From Prevotella multiformis DSM 16608 (GTDB lineage: Bacteria; Bacteroidota; Bacteroidia; Bacteroidales; Bacteroidaceae), in NCBI RefSeq assembly GCF_000191065.1, contig NZ_GL872282.1, positions 1,144,649-1,178,387 on the forward strand: a stretch of 33,739 nucleotides of DNA. The letters run 5' to 3'. A model generated the notes under the pieces. The model searched no databases, was not told the origin of the DNA, and saw only the letters and a list, made by a program, of their open reading frames with translations. Below are positions 7,097 to 14,769 of this stretch, one piece after another. The position numbers and the translations under genes were made by a program. Position 1 is the first letter of the stretch. Each line of letters opens with the position of its first letter.

Positions 7097-9859
7097 ATGA
7101 AGAAAACCATTATATTTTTATGTGCGTGTGCGGTCTCGGGTATGATGCTCATGTCGTGTCAGGACAGTATCGACATGGAAGCAGCCGGCAGCGGTACACG
7201 CTCCGTTAACATCGACAAGGACCTCTTTGCAGTAAAGGGATGTGTCCACGTGAAGCTGTCGAAGGCCGCCAGTGCCGCCTTGCCTGCTACCCGCAGCGGG
7301 GAGGTAGAGATGCAGAGCGTGCCCTCGGCAATGTCTTCCGCCATGCAATACGCCGGTGCCTACAGGATGGAAAGGGTCTTCAAGCCCGCAGGAGTCTATG
7401 AGGCACGGACCGTGGCAGCGGGACTTGACCGCTGGTACACTGTCTATTTCGACGACAGCAAGGATGTTGCTGCTGTCGTACAGCAGTTCAGCAAGGCGAA
7501 GGGAGTGGAATACGCCGAACGTGTCCTGCCTATTGCACGGCCGGAAATCACCGCAAAGCCTTATACGGCAGCTGGCGCGGATGCCTCCATGCAGCAGGCG
7601 GCGGCAGGCGGATTTGACGACCCGCTTCTGGCAAAGCAGTGGCATTATTACAATGACGGGTCGGTCAGCGTCCGTGCGAAGAAGGGGGCTGACTGCAACG
7701 TCAGGCCGGTATGGGAGAAATACACGACCGGCAGGAAGAATGTCATTGTAGCCATTGTCGACGGCGGTATTGACGTTACCCATGAGGACCTTGTAGACAA
7801 TCTCTACATCAACGAGAAGGAAAAGAACGGACAGCCTGGTGTCGACGATGACGGCAACGGTTTCATAGACGATGTCTACGGTTACAACTTTGTTGAAGCA
7901 AAGGATGTTGTCGGAGGAACGATAGAGCCTGATGACGAAGGGCACGGCACACACGTCGCCGGCACGGTCGGCGCACGTAACAACAACGGAAAGGGTGTTG
8001 CCGGCATAGCCGGCGGTGATGGGACAGCCGGAAGCGGCGTACGGCTGATGAGCTGTCAGATTTTCCGGAGGAAGAACGAGCAGGGCGATGCGGCGGCTGC
8101 CATCAAGTATGCGGCTGACAACGGAGCCGTCATCTGTCAGAACTCATGGGGATATGCGTCCACAGCGGGTGTCACGGCAATGCCGCAGCTGCTCAAGGAA
8201 GCCATCGACTACTTCATCAAGATGGCGGGCTGTGATGCCAGCGGACAGCAGCGGGCGGACTCTCCGATGAAGGGGGGCGTAGTCGTATTCGCTGCCGGCA
8301 ACGAGAACAAGGAGTTCTCGGCTTATCCGGCCTGCTATCCCCCGGCCGTCTCGGTCTCTGCCATGGCCTGGGATTTCACGAAGGCAAGTTACAGCAATTA
8401 TGCCAAATGGGTCACGATCATGGCGCCGGGCGGCGACCAGGATCGTTACGGTACGGAAGCTGGTGTGCTGAGTACTGTCCCTAAGCGCAAGGCTTCTTCC
8501 GGTTACGCCTACTTCCAGGGAACATCCATGGCCTGCCCGCACGTTTCCGGTATTGCCGCACTTATCGCCTCCTACTTCGGAAAACAGGGCTTCACCAACG
8601 AGGAATTGAAGTCGCGGCTGACGACTGCATACAGACCTTACAACATCGACGAACAGAACCCGGCATACAAAGGGAAGTTGGGTCGGGGATATATCGACGC
8701 CGAGGCTGCCTTTGAGACCGATACGGGGATTGCACCTGAGAAAGTCGGAACGTTGTCGCTGACCCCTGACTTCGTGGATGTCACCGCTGAATGGAGCATT
8801 GCGAAGGACGAGGACAAGACGGCAGCCTTCTACCGGCTGTACATCAGCCCCGGCGAGCTGACGGCTGAAAGTCTCAAGGACATGAGCTACAAGGAGGTGA
8901 ACGGTGTAGGACACCGTCTGGGTGAAACGTTGAAATACACTTTCAGCGACCTTCAGGACAACAAGACGTACAGCATTGCCGTAGTGGCTGTCGACCGTTG
9001 GGGCAATCTCTCGGCACCGGTCATACGGCAATGTACGACGAAGCTCAACCATGCTCCGGAGACAAGCGGATTCCCGGAAGGAATCGTCGAAGTGGGCGAA
9101 GACGAGCGGAAGTCCTTCAGTTTCAATGTTTCCGACCCTGACGGACATGGCTGGGACATAAAGACTGCGGGCGAGACCCAGGGCGTTTCCTACACCTTGA
9201 ACCGGTCTACGGTGACCGTACACCTCGTCCCTGTACTTGCGGCAGGCAGTTATACCTGTACGTTCATCCTCACAGACGACTTGGGAGCAAAGGCAGAGAA
9301 GAGCTTTACGTTCAGGATCGTCAAGTATATCCCGCCGCAGTTGGAAAAGCCGTTCGACAACTGTATCATCGGCCTGGATGAAGGCATCGTGACAATTCCC
9401 CTGACGGGACATTACGCATACAGCGGTAAGAACCGCCTTACGTACAAAGCCGATGTCTCTAACGGCAGCATCGCCTCTGCCGCCGTCAGCAATGACAATC
9501 TTCAGCTGCGGCCGCTGGCAAAGGGTGTCACACGTGTCAATGTGTCTGCGACAGATGGCCGCCAGACCTCCTCTGACGCTTCTTTCCAGATCCGTGTCGT
9601 TGAACGGAAGTCCGCACCTGTCTATGCGGTCTATCCCATTCCGGTCAGGAAAGACATCCATGCACTGCTCAACCCCGAGGTGAAGCAGGCGGAACTTGTC
9701 GTCAGCACGACCGTAGGCGAACGGCTGATGAAAGCTGACGTGACTCCTGACAGGAATCATGTGGCAACACTGGATCTCTCCAGACTGAATCCGGGAACCT
9801 ACAGACTTACGGTGCATACGGGCAAGGGAAATCACACCCAGATGTTCATCAAACGATAA
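7097..9859 (+). CDS. S8 subtilisin-like serine protease with Fn3-like domains and a type IX-like C-terminal domain
   Basis: 920 residues. A signal peptide ends in a possible lipobox (LMSC, Cys21). Residues ~85-150 look like a propeptide. The S8 domain carries all active-site parts: Asp222 (VDGGID), His283 (GHGTHVAG), oxyanion Asn402 (AAGNEN) and Ser477 (GTSMACPH). An Asp/Asn-rich insert (VDDDGNGFIDD, near residue 250) could bind calcium. An Fn3-like domain follows (~550-655), then two cadherin/Ig-like beta domains (~660-850), then a ~70-residue tail with LNPGTYRLTV and a basic end (MFIKR), the pattern of type IX secretion sorting domains. The operon also encodes a PorV-like protein, which fits type IX export. 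A lipobox together with a sorting tail is unusual. Target proteins unknown. Confidence 0.85.
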   Translation: MKKTIIFLCACAVSGMMLMSCQDSIDMEAAGSGTRSVNIDKDLFAVKGCVHVKLSKAASAALPATRSGEVEMQSVPSAMSSAMQYAGAYRMERVFKPAGVYEARTVAAGLDRWYTVYFDDSKDVAAVVQQFSKAKGVEYAERVLPIARPEITAKPYTAAGADASMQQAAAGGFDDPLLAKQWHYYNDGSVSVRAKKGADCNVRPVWEKYTTGRKNVIVAIVDGGIDVTHEDLVDNLYINEKEKNGQPGVDDDGNGFIDDVYGYNFVEAKDVVGGTIEPDDEGHGTHVAGTVGARNNNGKGVAGIAGGDGTAGSGVRLMSCQIFRRKNEQGDAAAAIKYAADNGAVICQNSWGYASTAGVTAMPQLLKEAIDYFIKMAGCDASGQQRADSPMKGGVVVFAAGNENKEFSAYPACYPPAVSVSAMAWDFTKASYSNYAKWVTIMAPGGDQDRYGTEAGVLSTVPKRKASSGYAYFQGTSMACPHVSGIAALIASYFGKQGFTNEELKSRLTTAYRPYNIDEQNPAYKGKLGRGYIDAEAAFETDTGIAPEKVGTLSLTPDFVDVTAEWSIAKDEDKTAAFYRLYISPGELTAESLKDMSYKEVNGVGHRLGETLKYTFSDLQDNKTYSIAVVAVDRWGNLSAPVIRQCTTKLNHAPETSGFPEGIVEVGEDERKSFSFNVSDPDGHGWDIKTAGETQGVSYTLNRSTVTVHLVPVLAAGSYTCTFILTDDLGAKAEKSFTFRIVKYIPPQLEKPFDNCIIGLDEGIVTIPLTGHYAYSGKNRLTYKADVSNGSIASAAVSNDNLQLRPLAKGVTRVNVSATDGRQTSSDASFQIRVVERKSAPVYAVYPIPVRKDIHALLNPEVKQAELVVSTTVGERLMKADVTPDRNHVATLDLSRLNPGTYRLTVHTGKGNHTQMFIKR

Positions 9860-9871
9860 TTACAGACGAGT

Positions 9872-10825
9872 ATGAATTCAAAACATATCATTCTAACAGC
9901 CTGTACAGCACTCCTCTGTGCTGTGCAGGCCCATGCACAGGGACAGAACCTCCCGATATTGACTGCCAGCACCGATGCACGGACTGCTGCTATGGGCAAT
10001 GTGTCGGCAGCGGCCGAAGGGATGTATCTGTACAACAGTCCTGCTGCTTTCTTTGCAGCAGACAGGAAGTTCACGGCAGACGCTTCCGCCTCATTATACG
10101 AAAAGGCAGAGGGGACTGACGGAACATTCGGACTCTATACAGCCGCCGTAGGCTGGCAATTCGCCAGGCATCATGCAGCGTTTGCCGGCTTCCGGTATGC
10201 CGGCGGTCTGAAGTTCAAGGGGTACGATATGCTCGGTGAACCGACCAAGGATTACAAGCCCTACGACTGGACCATCGACATGGGTTATGCCTGTATGATC
10301 GGCAAGGGATTCGCTGCCTATGCAACGGGAAGCGTCCTCTTCAGCCACCTGTCGAAGAACGCCGCCGGAGGTGCATTCACCGTGGGCGCATCCTATCAGA
10401 ACAGCAGCGTGACCGTCGCCCGTAAGTCTGCACGTCTCATGGTAGATGCCAAGGTGGGGGCAATCGGTCCCCGGCTCGACTATGGAAACGGCAGCAAGAC
10501 ATCAATGCCTACGTATGCTGCCGTTGGAGGGGCGTTGTCGGTGGATGTGGCGGACAGGCATCAGGTGGCGGCTGCCCTGTCTTCCCGCTACTTCTTCCAG
10601 CCGTCAGATTACACGGCCCTCATGGCTGGCGGCGGACTTGAATATACTTATGACAAGATGGTATCAGTGCGTGCCGGATATGAATACGGCTCTCACGACC
10701 TCAGCCATGTTACGATGGGTGCCGGCTTCAGGTATCACGGACTGCGCCTGAACGGAGCCTATCTGCTGAAAACGGCTGATGCCGGTAGCAGTTATTGCAC
10801 CTTCGGCATCGGATATGACTTCTGA
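9872..10825 (+). CDS. PorV/PorQ-like outer-membrane beta-barrel protein
   Basis: 317 residues with a type I signal peptide (cleavage after AHAQ), followed by the ARTAAMGNVSAA stretch typical of the PorV/PorQ branch of FadL-like barrels, then alternating beta-strand segments and a C-terminal aromatic (GIGYDF). PorV in Porphyromonas shuttles type IX cargo from the translocon to the attachment complex; PorQ has a related role. This copy starts 12 bp after an S8 protease with a type IX-like tail, so I infer a dedicated partner for that operon rather than the core genome copy. It could instead be a general FadL-like channel. Confidence 0.75.
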   Translation: MNSKHIILTACTALLCAVQAHAQGQNLPILTASTDARTAAMGNVSAAAEGMYLYNSPAAFFAADRKFTADASASLYEKAEGTDGTFGLYTAAVGWQFARHHAAFAGFRYAGGLKFKGYDMLGEPTKDYKPYDWTIDMGYACMIGKGFAAYATGSVLFSHLSKNAAGGAFTVGASYQNSSVTVARKSARLMVDAKVGAIGPRLDYGNGSKTSMPTYAAVGGALSVDVADRHQVAAALSSRYFFQPSDYTALMAGGGLEYTYDKMVSVRAGYEYGSHDLSHVTMGAGFRYHGLRLNGAYLLKTADAGSSYCTFGIGYDF

Positions 10826-10863
10826 CATAGACTAATAATTTATCTCATCTAAAATATCAGATT

Positions 10864-12420
10864 ATGAAGAAAACTTTATTCTCTATTTGTGCATTCCTTC
10901 TGGCGCTCACCGCTTCCGCACAGCGGATGGATACGCCGGCGGGGACGCTGATTGATAACATGTACCGCACCAGCGATTCGTGGAAACAGAAGAGCTGGAC
11001 AGGCACGGCACCAGGCAGGTACGAGGGGCTGGTCTCCAAGATCGTGGTGGGCGATGATGGCTGCCTCTATGTCTACAATCCGCTTTCAGGCCTTGACAGC
11101 AAGTCGTGGCTGAAGCTGGACAAGGTAAGCGACGGCCAGTACAAAGCCGTTCTGCCGCAGGACATCCACAAGGACGACAACGGTGACGACGATGACGATG
11201 ATTCTGGTTCGGAGCGTATCTTGCAGCTTAATCGTCTGCAGCTCAAAGGCAATGACAAGTACGAGGTTGTTGCAAACGGCAGGAATTACATGATGTTCAC
11301 CTGGGACGGCAAGACGCTCACGATGCAGGGCGTAGGCTCCAAGAGCGAAATCTTGGGAATGACTTACAAGAATGTATGGGAAGATCGCTACGGCGACTGG
11401 GCTGTCACGATTCAGACTCTCGAAGACAAGCTCGTCACCCCTCCGGCATCGGCCAGGAAGGAGCAGTACACGCTTACCTCCAGGGAAGTGACTTCTCCTC
11501 GCATCGTGGAGGCGGCTGTCGACGGCAACGACCTTTACCTGAAAGGAATCTTCAAGAGTGCGAAACTTGCCGGCGTATGGGTGAAGCTCACCAAGGACGG
11601 CGACAAGTACGTGATGCAGACGAACCAGTATCTGGGTACGACGAAGAAGACCGATTTCAAGAGCTATTCCTATGATAAGGCGGAGTATCACACCTATGCC
11701 GCCGCTTTCAATGATGCCGCAAATGTTGCTGACCATATCGGATTCAGTGTGGATGCGACAAGCGGCGTGCTGACGGCTGACAACATACTCGGTGTGGTGC
11801 AGGGCAGAAGCAGTGCGAAGAATCTGCTCGACAGCGACCTTGAGAGCTACGAGAACCTTGTGCTGACTCCTTACCAGCACAAGGCCGCCAAGCCGGAGAC
11901 CCCGAAGCTGCACTACTGTTCGGCAGCGGAAAGCTACGACTACACCACGACCACCACGACCCTGGCTTTCTATGTGAAGAATGTAGATGTCGAAGGGAAG
12001 TACCTCGACCCGGCCAAGATGTACTATAACGTCTACGTCAATGACAGCAAGGAGCCGTTCAAGTTTCTGAAGGCAAAGTACACGGATCTGGAGAAGGACA
12101 TGACCGATATTCCTTTCAGCTATAAGGACAAGCGGAACTACGACATCAAGGTGGTAGACAATCAGCGTATTATCCACTTCTACGATGCGTCCGTCAAGAA
12201 ACTGTCTGTCGTGATGGTCTACGAGGAAGACGGCAAGAAGTATTCCAGTGATCCGATGACGACTCCGGTCGTCACTGCCGGCATCGAGGATGCCGCCGTC
12301 AACAAGAATGCCACCGAGAAGTATTATACGGTTGACGGCCGGCAGCTCCAGCACTTGCAGAGAGGCTTGAACATCGTGAAGTCTTCTGACGGAACAACCC
12401 GGAAGGTGCTTGTGGAGTAG
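10864..12420 (+). CDS. Secreted protein of unknown function with acidic run and type IX-like tail
   Basis: 518 residues; type I signal peptide (cleavage near TASAQ), no lipobox. An acidic run (DDNGDDDDDDSGSE, about residues 105-118) follows a ~100-residue beta-rich region. The rest is beta-rich with Thr-rich stretches (YDYTTTTTT). The last ~32 residues read YYTVDGRQLQ...RGLNIVKSSDG...KVLVE, a short tail of a kind common at the end of Prevotella secreted proteins and closely matched by the LRR protein at 23640-25244. I recognise no family for the body. Last gene of the BACON/S8 operon, 38 bp after the PorV-like gene and followed by a strong terminator. Confidence 0.7.
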   Translation: MKKTLFSICAFLLALTASAQRMDTPAGTLIDNMYRTSDSWKQKSWTGTAPGRYEGLVSKIVVGDDGCLYVYNPLSGLDSKSWLKLDKVSDGQYKAVLPQDIHKDDNGDDDDDDSGSERILQLNRLQLKGNDKYEVVANGRNYMMFTWDGKTLTMQGVGSKSEILGMTYKNVWEDRYGDWAVTIQTLEDKLVTPPASARKEQYTLTSREVTSPRIVEAAVDGNDLYLKGIFKSAKLAGVWVKLTKDGDKYVMQTNQYLGTTKKTDFKSYSYDKAEYHTYAAAFNDAANVADHIGFSVDATSGVLTADNILGVVQGRSSAKNLLDSDLESYENLVLTPYQHKAAKPETPKLHYCSAAESYDYTTTTTTLAFYVKNVDVEGKYLDPAKMYYNVYVNDSKEPFKFLKAKYTDLEKDMTDIPFSYKDKRNYDIKVVDNQRIIHFYDASVKKLSVVMVYEEDGKKYSSDPMTTPVVTAGIEDAAVNKNATEKYYTVDGRQLQHLQRGLNIVKSSDGTTRKVLVE

Positions 12421-12478
12421 TCTCCTCTGCACAGACAGGGAGTGTGCATCAGGCGTGCATGCGCATGACAGATACAGA

Positions 12479-12519
12479 AGGTCCTGTTGAGGCATAATTC
12501 GTCTCGACGGGACCTTTTT
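12479..12519 (+). terminator. Rho-independent terminator of the BACON/S8 operon
   Basis: Arms AGGTCCTGTTGAG (12479-12491) and CTCGACGGGACCT (12503-12515) pair over 13 bp with two G-U wobbles, followed by a T-tract. It lies 58 bp after the last stop codon. Confidence 0.85.
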
Positions 12520-12540
12520 GTGTCAGTACAGCCTTTTCCT

Positions 12541-13146
12541 GGTTCTTCCGTTAAATGCGTAGATGGAAATAGAATAAAGGCTTATGCCTTTGCAAGGTAT
12601 GACTGTCCGAAATCAGATGGTCTTACAAATGGGGTTAAACTACAGGATAAAATGCAGGAAAGACAGATAGATACGATGCCCGTCCATCGGCCTGTCTTTC
12701 CGTCTTCCACCGACAACTTTTTCCCCATATCATCGGTGTTTGTAAATATTTTTACGCAGTTCAAAGCTGACACATGCTCTTCTGGCTTCTAAAAGATGCC
12801 TGATTGACCTGCAACCGGTGCTCTATTAGCGTGTTACTAACGCCCTTTTGAAGTCCAATCAAGCACCTTTTAAGAACGACTTGACAACCAGTTGATTGAC
12901 TGCTGGTTACAAGCCTGCTTTTTGCACGTGTTCTTTATATTTGCAGATGATCTGTTTGAAATTATGTAATGACTTTTCAAAATCTTATCTGTATTTCCAA
13001 CGAATTAAAACGAAAAGGTCTTTGTCTCGGAGGACGATGATAGAACAGGCGGTTGACAGTCTTGGCTATGTTTGTGGTTAATGAATCATCTTGGTTCTCC
13101 CGTCAAAGCTATACGAAAAGCATCCACGCATTTAACGGAAGAATCC
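12541..13146. repeat. ~606-bp repeat element with inverted ends, copy 1
   Basis: The left end GGTTCTTCCGTTAAATGCGT is the reverse complement, with one gap and one mismatch over ~25 bp, of the right end (13121-13146). A copy aligned along its full length lies at 22838-23426. A third inverted match to the left end sits at 13093-13107, so the last 54 bp also form a hairpin. An inner inverted repeat is built from TCTAAAAGATGCCTGATTG and CCAATCAAGCACCTTTTAA. No transposase frame is present. It resembles a non-autonomous mobile or extragenic repeat; target-site duplications are not clear. Short frames inside it are not conserved as protein. Confidence 0.75.
12936..12943 (+). promoter_or_regulatory. 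Promoter-like -7 element inside repeat copy 1 (TATATTTG)
   Basis: TATATTTG matches TAnnTTTG. In this copy the -33 triplet is CTG instead of TTG. In copy 2 the match is complete (23195-23224). Transcription would run to the right end, where a 54-base hairpin (13093-13146) is followed by six T residues. Confidence 0.4.
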
Positions 13147-13177
13147 TTTTTTGATGGATGCAATACAGTGGACAAAC

Positions 13178-13226
13178 CTCAAACCTCAAATCTCAAATCT
13201 CAAACCTCAATCCTCAAACCTCAAAG
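13178..13226. repeat. Seven tandem 7-bp units (CTCAAAC) abutting the manA promoter
   Basis: Units at 13178, 13185, 13192, 13199, 13206, 13213 and 13220, all in exact 7-bp register with only the last one or two bases varying (AC, AT, TC or AG). The array ends 2 bp before the -33 TTG of the manA promoter, so a change in copy number would alter the DNA just upstream of it. Confidence 0.85.
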
Positions 13227-13228
13227 TT

Positions 13229-13258
13229 TTGCCATGTCCGGAATAAGATGTAACTTTG
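13229..13258 (+). promoter_or_regulatory. Bacteroidetes-type promoter for manA
   Basis: TTG at 13229-13231 and TAACTTTG at 13251-13258, 19 bp apart. The predicted transcript start is about 60-65 nt before the manA ATG. Confidence 0.7.
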
Positions 13259-13327
13259 CAATGCCGAAGAATCCATCTGACGGATTCTTTGCAGATCTGT
13301 TTATAATAACCAAATGTAACAATAAAA

Positions 13328-14290
13328 ATGGAAATGTTTAAGTTCAATCCTCTGTTGAAGTCTACCCTCTGGGGCGGTGAGAAGATAGTCCCCTTCAAGC
13401 ATCTTGCTTCAGACCAGAAACAGGTGGGCGAAAGCTGGGAGGTCTCCGGCGTGAAGGATAACGAGAGTATCGTGGCAGGCGGCAGGTACAAGGGCTGGAC
13501 GCTGAACGCACTTGTCGACACGCTGAAGGAGCGGCTGGTAGGCAAGGAGAACTATGCGCGTTTCGGCAACGAGTTCCCGTTGCTTGTGAAGTTCATCGAT
13601 GCCCGGCAGCAGCTCTCCATCCAGGTGCATCCCACCGATGCGCAGGCACAGGCGAAGGGACTGGGACGCGGCAAGACGGAAATGTGGTATGTCATGGAGA
13701 GCGACGCCGACGCTTCCCTCCGAAGCGGACTGAAACGGCAGATCACGCCGGAGCAGTACAAGTCGATGGTGGAAGACGACACCATCACCGATGCACTGGC
13801 GGAGTATCCTGTCAAGGAAGGCGATGTGTTCTTCCTCCCGGCAGGGCGCATCCATTCTATCGGCGCCGGCTGTTTCCTGGCGGAGATACAGGAGACGAGC
13901 GACGTCACCTACCGTATCTACGATTTCAAACGCAAGGACAAGGAGGGCAACTACCGGCAGCTGCACACCCGGGAGGCGGCCGAGTGCATCGACTACACCG
14001 TCTATCCTGACTACCGCACGCGGTATGAGGCACGGAAGGACGAACCGGTAGAACTGGTGCGCTGTCCGTATTTCACGACTTCCGTCTATGACCTCACAGA
14101 ACCGATGACGCTTGATTACAGCGACCTGGACTCATTCGTCATCCTCGTAGGGCTGAAAGGCGAGGGCGGACTCACCGATGCCGACGGCAATACCGTTGCT
14201 TTCCGTGCCGGCGAGAGCGTGCTTCTGCCTGCTACGGCAACCACCGTGAAGGTCTCCGGGACGGTCAAGTTCCTGGAGTCGTATGTGTGA
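13328..14290 (+). CDS. manA: Mannose-6-phosphate isomerase, class I
   Basis: 320 residues of the type I phosphomannose isomerase family, which interconverts mannose-6-phosphate and fructose-6-phosphate and so feeds GDP-mannose and fucose synthesis or mannose use. The zinc ligands are visible: Gln99 and His101 (IQVHP), Glu118 (KTEMWY) and His176 (GRIHSIGAG). LLKSTLWGGEKI at the N-terminus and TYRIYDFKRKD are family signatures. The short length matches the Bacteroidetes/Firmicutes form. An ATG at 13334 (MFKFNPLL) is an alternative start. It has its own promoter and no operon partner. Confidence 0.93.
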   Translation: MEMFKFNPLLKSTLWGGEKIVPFKHLASDQKQVGESWEVSGVKDNESIVAGGRYKGWTLNALVDTLKERLVGKENYARFGNEFPLLVKFIDARQQLSIQVHPTDAQAQAKGLGRGKTEMWYVMESDADASLRSGLKRQITPEQYKSMVEDDTITDALAEYPVKEGDVFFLPAGRIHSIGAGCFLAEIQETSDVTYRIYDFKRKDKEGNYRQLHTREAAECIDYTVYPDYRTRYEARKDEPVELVRCPYFTTSVYDLTEPMTLDYSDLDSFVILVGLKGEGGLTDADGNTVAFRAGESVLLPATATTVKVSGTVKFLESYV

Positions 14291-14454
14291 GCCATGTCTT
14301 CTGGGAAGAACCATCAGGGCGATGCGTGAGGATCAGGGACGTACCGTGAAGGAACTCCGTGAACAGACAGAACGCTTCGCTGGCGAAAGTCTTCAAAGAC
14401 AGCTCGAAGATGCAGGGTGGCCGGGGAGAAATCGTCCTCGGCAAGCTGCCTTGG

Positions 14455-14489
14455 AAAGCTGCCGGCTTGTAAAAGAGCCGGCAGCTTTT
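14455..14489. terminator. Strong hairpin terminator downstream of manA
   Basis: AAAGCTGCCGGCT (14455-14467) and AGCCGGCAGCTTT (14476-14488) pair perfectly over 13 bp around an 8-nt loop, with a T-run on the plus strand and A-run before it, so it could work in both directions. It is 165 bp after manA; nothing coding is supported between. Confidence 0.8.
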
Positions 14490-14523
14490 CCTGTAAGAGA
14501 ACTGCAAGGACGAGAACCGTGAC

Positions 14524-14587
14524 TTTCCCCATAAGGGCACAGGCTGTTTTCGCAACGACACGGGCATCTGGCGGACAAAGAGTCATG
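14524..14587 (-). repeat. Dispersed ~63-bp sequence, copy A
   Basis: On the minus strand this starts ATGACTCTTTGTCCGCCAGA. It matches 33465-33531 at about 70 percent by hand alignment. Both can be read as a short peptide (MTLCPPDARVVAK here, MALCLPSVRAIAK there). The rest of the 14291-14769 gap holds only the hairpin at 14455-14489 and a weak promoter. Confidence 0.45.
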
Positions 14588-14734
14588 CAGAATGTGTATT
14601 CAGCATACAATAAACTGTGTATAAGCGACTTGTGAAGAAAAAGCTGCATGACACCTGCGAGCTGACGATAGTGAAACCATGTTTAAACATCGCTAAACGG
14701 TCTTGATAAATAATGCTTTTATACATTTTGTTTA

Positions 14735-14742
14735 TAGTTTTG
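14735..14742 (+). promoter_or_regulatory. -7 element upstream of the AT-rich lipoprotein (TAGTTTTG)
   Basis: TAGTTTTG fits TAnnTTTG and lies 27 bp before the ATG at 14770. No clear TTG at -33. Confidence 0.45.
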
Positions 14743-14769
14743 CGAAAACGAAGTAATTTAAACGACACA

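Noticed and set aside
8144..9835. 563-codon open frame on the minus strand opposite the S8 protease
   Set aside because: The plus strand has a complete protease with active-site motifs; the antisense frame has no recognisable domain and arises from GC-rich codon bias.
11086..12495. 469-codon minus-strand frame opposite the secreted acidic protein
   Set aside because: Runs through the terminator and has only low-complexity hydrophobic/basic content; the plus-strand gene has a signal peptide and operon context.
13178..13226. CRISPR-like array
   Set aside because: Units are 7 bp with no spacers, so this is a simple tandem repeat.
12896..13341. Short plus-strand ORFs within repeat copy 1 and the heptamer array
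   Set aside because: Not conserved as reading frames in copy 2; one simply translates the CTCAAAC repeats.
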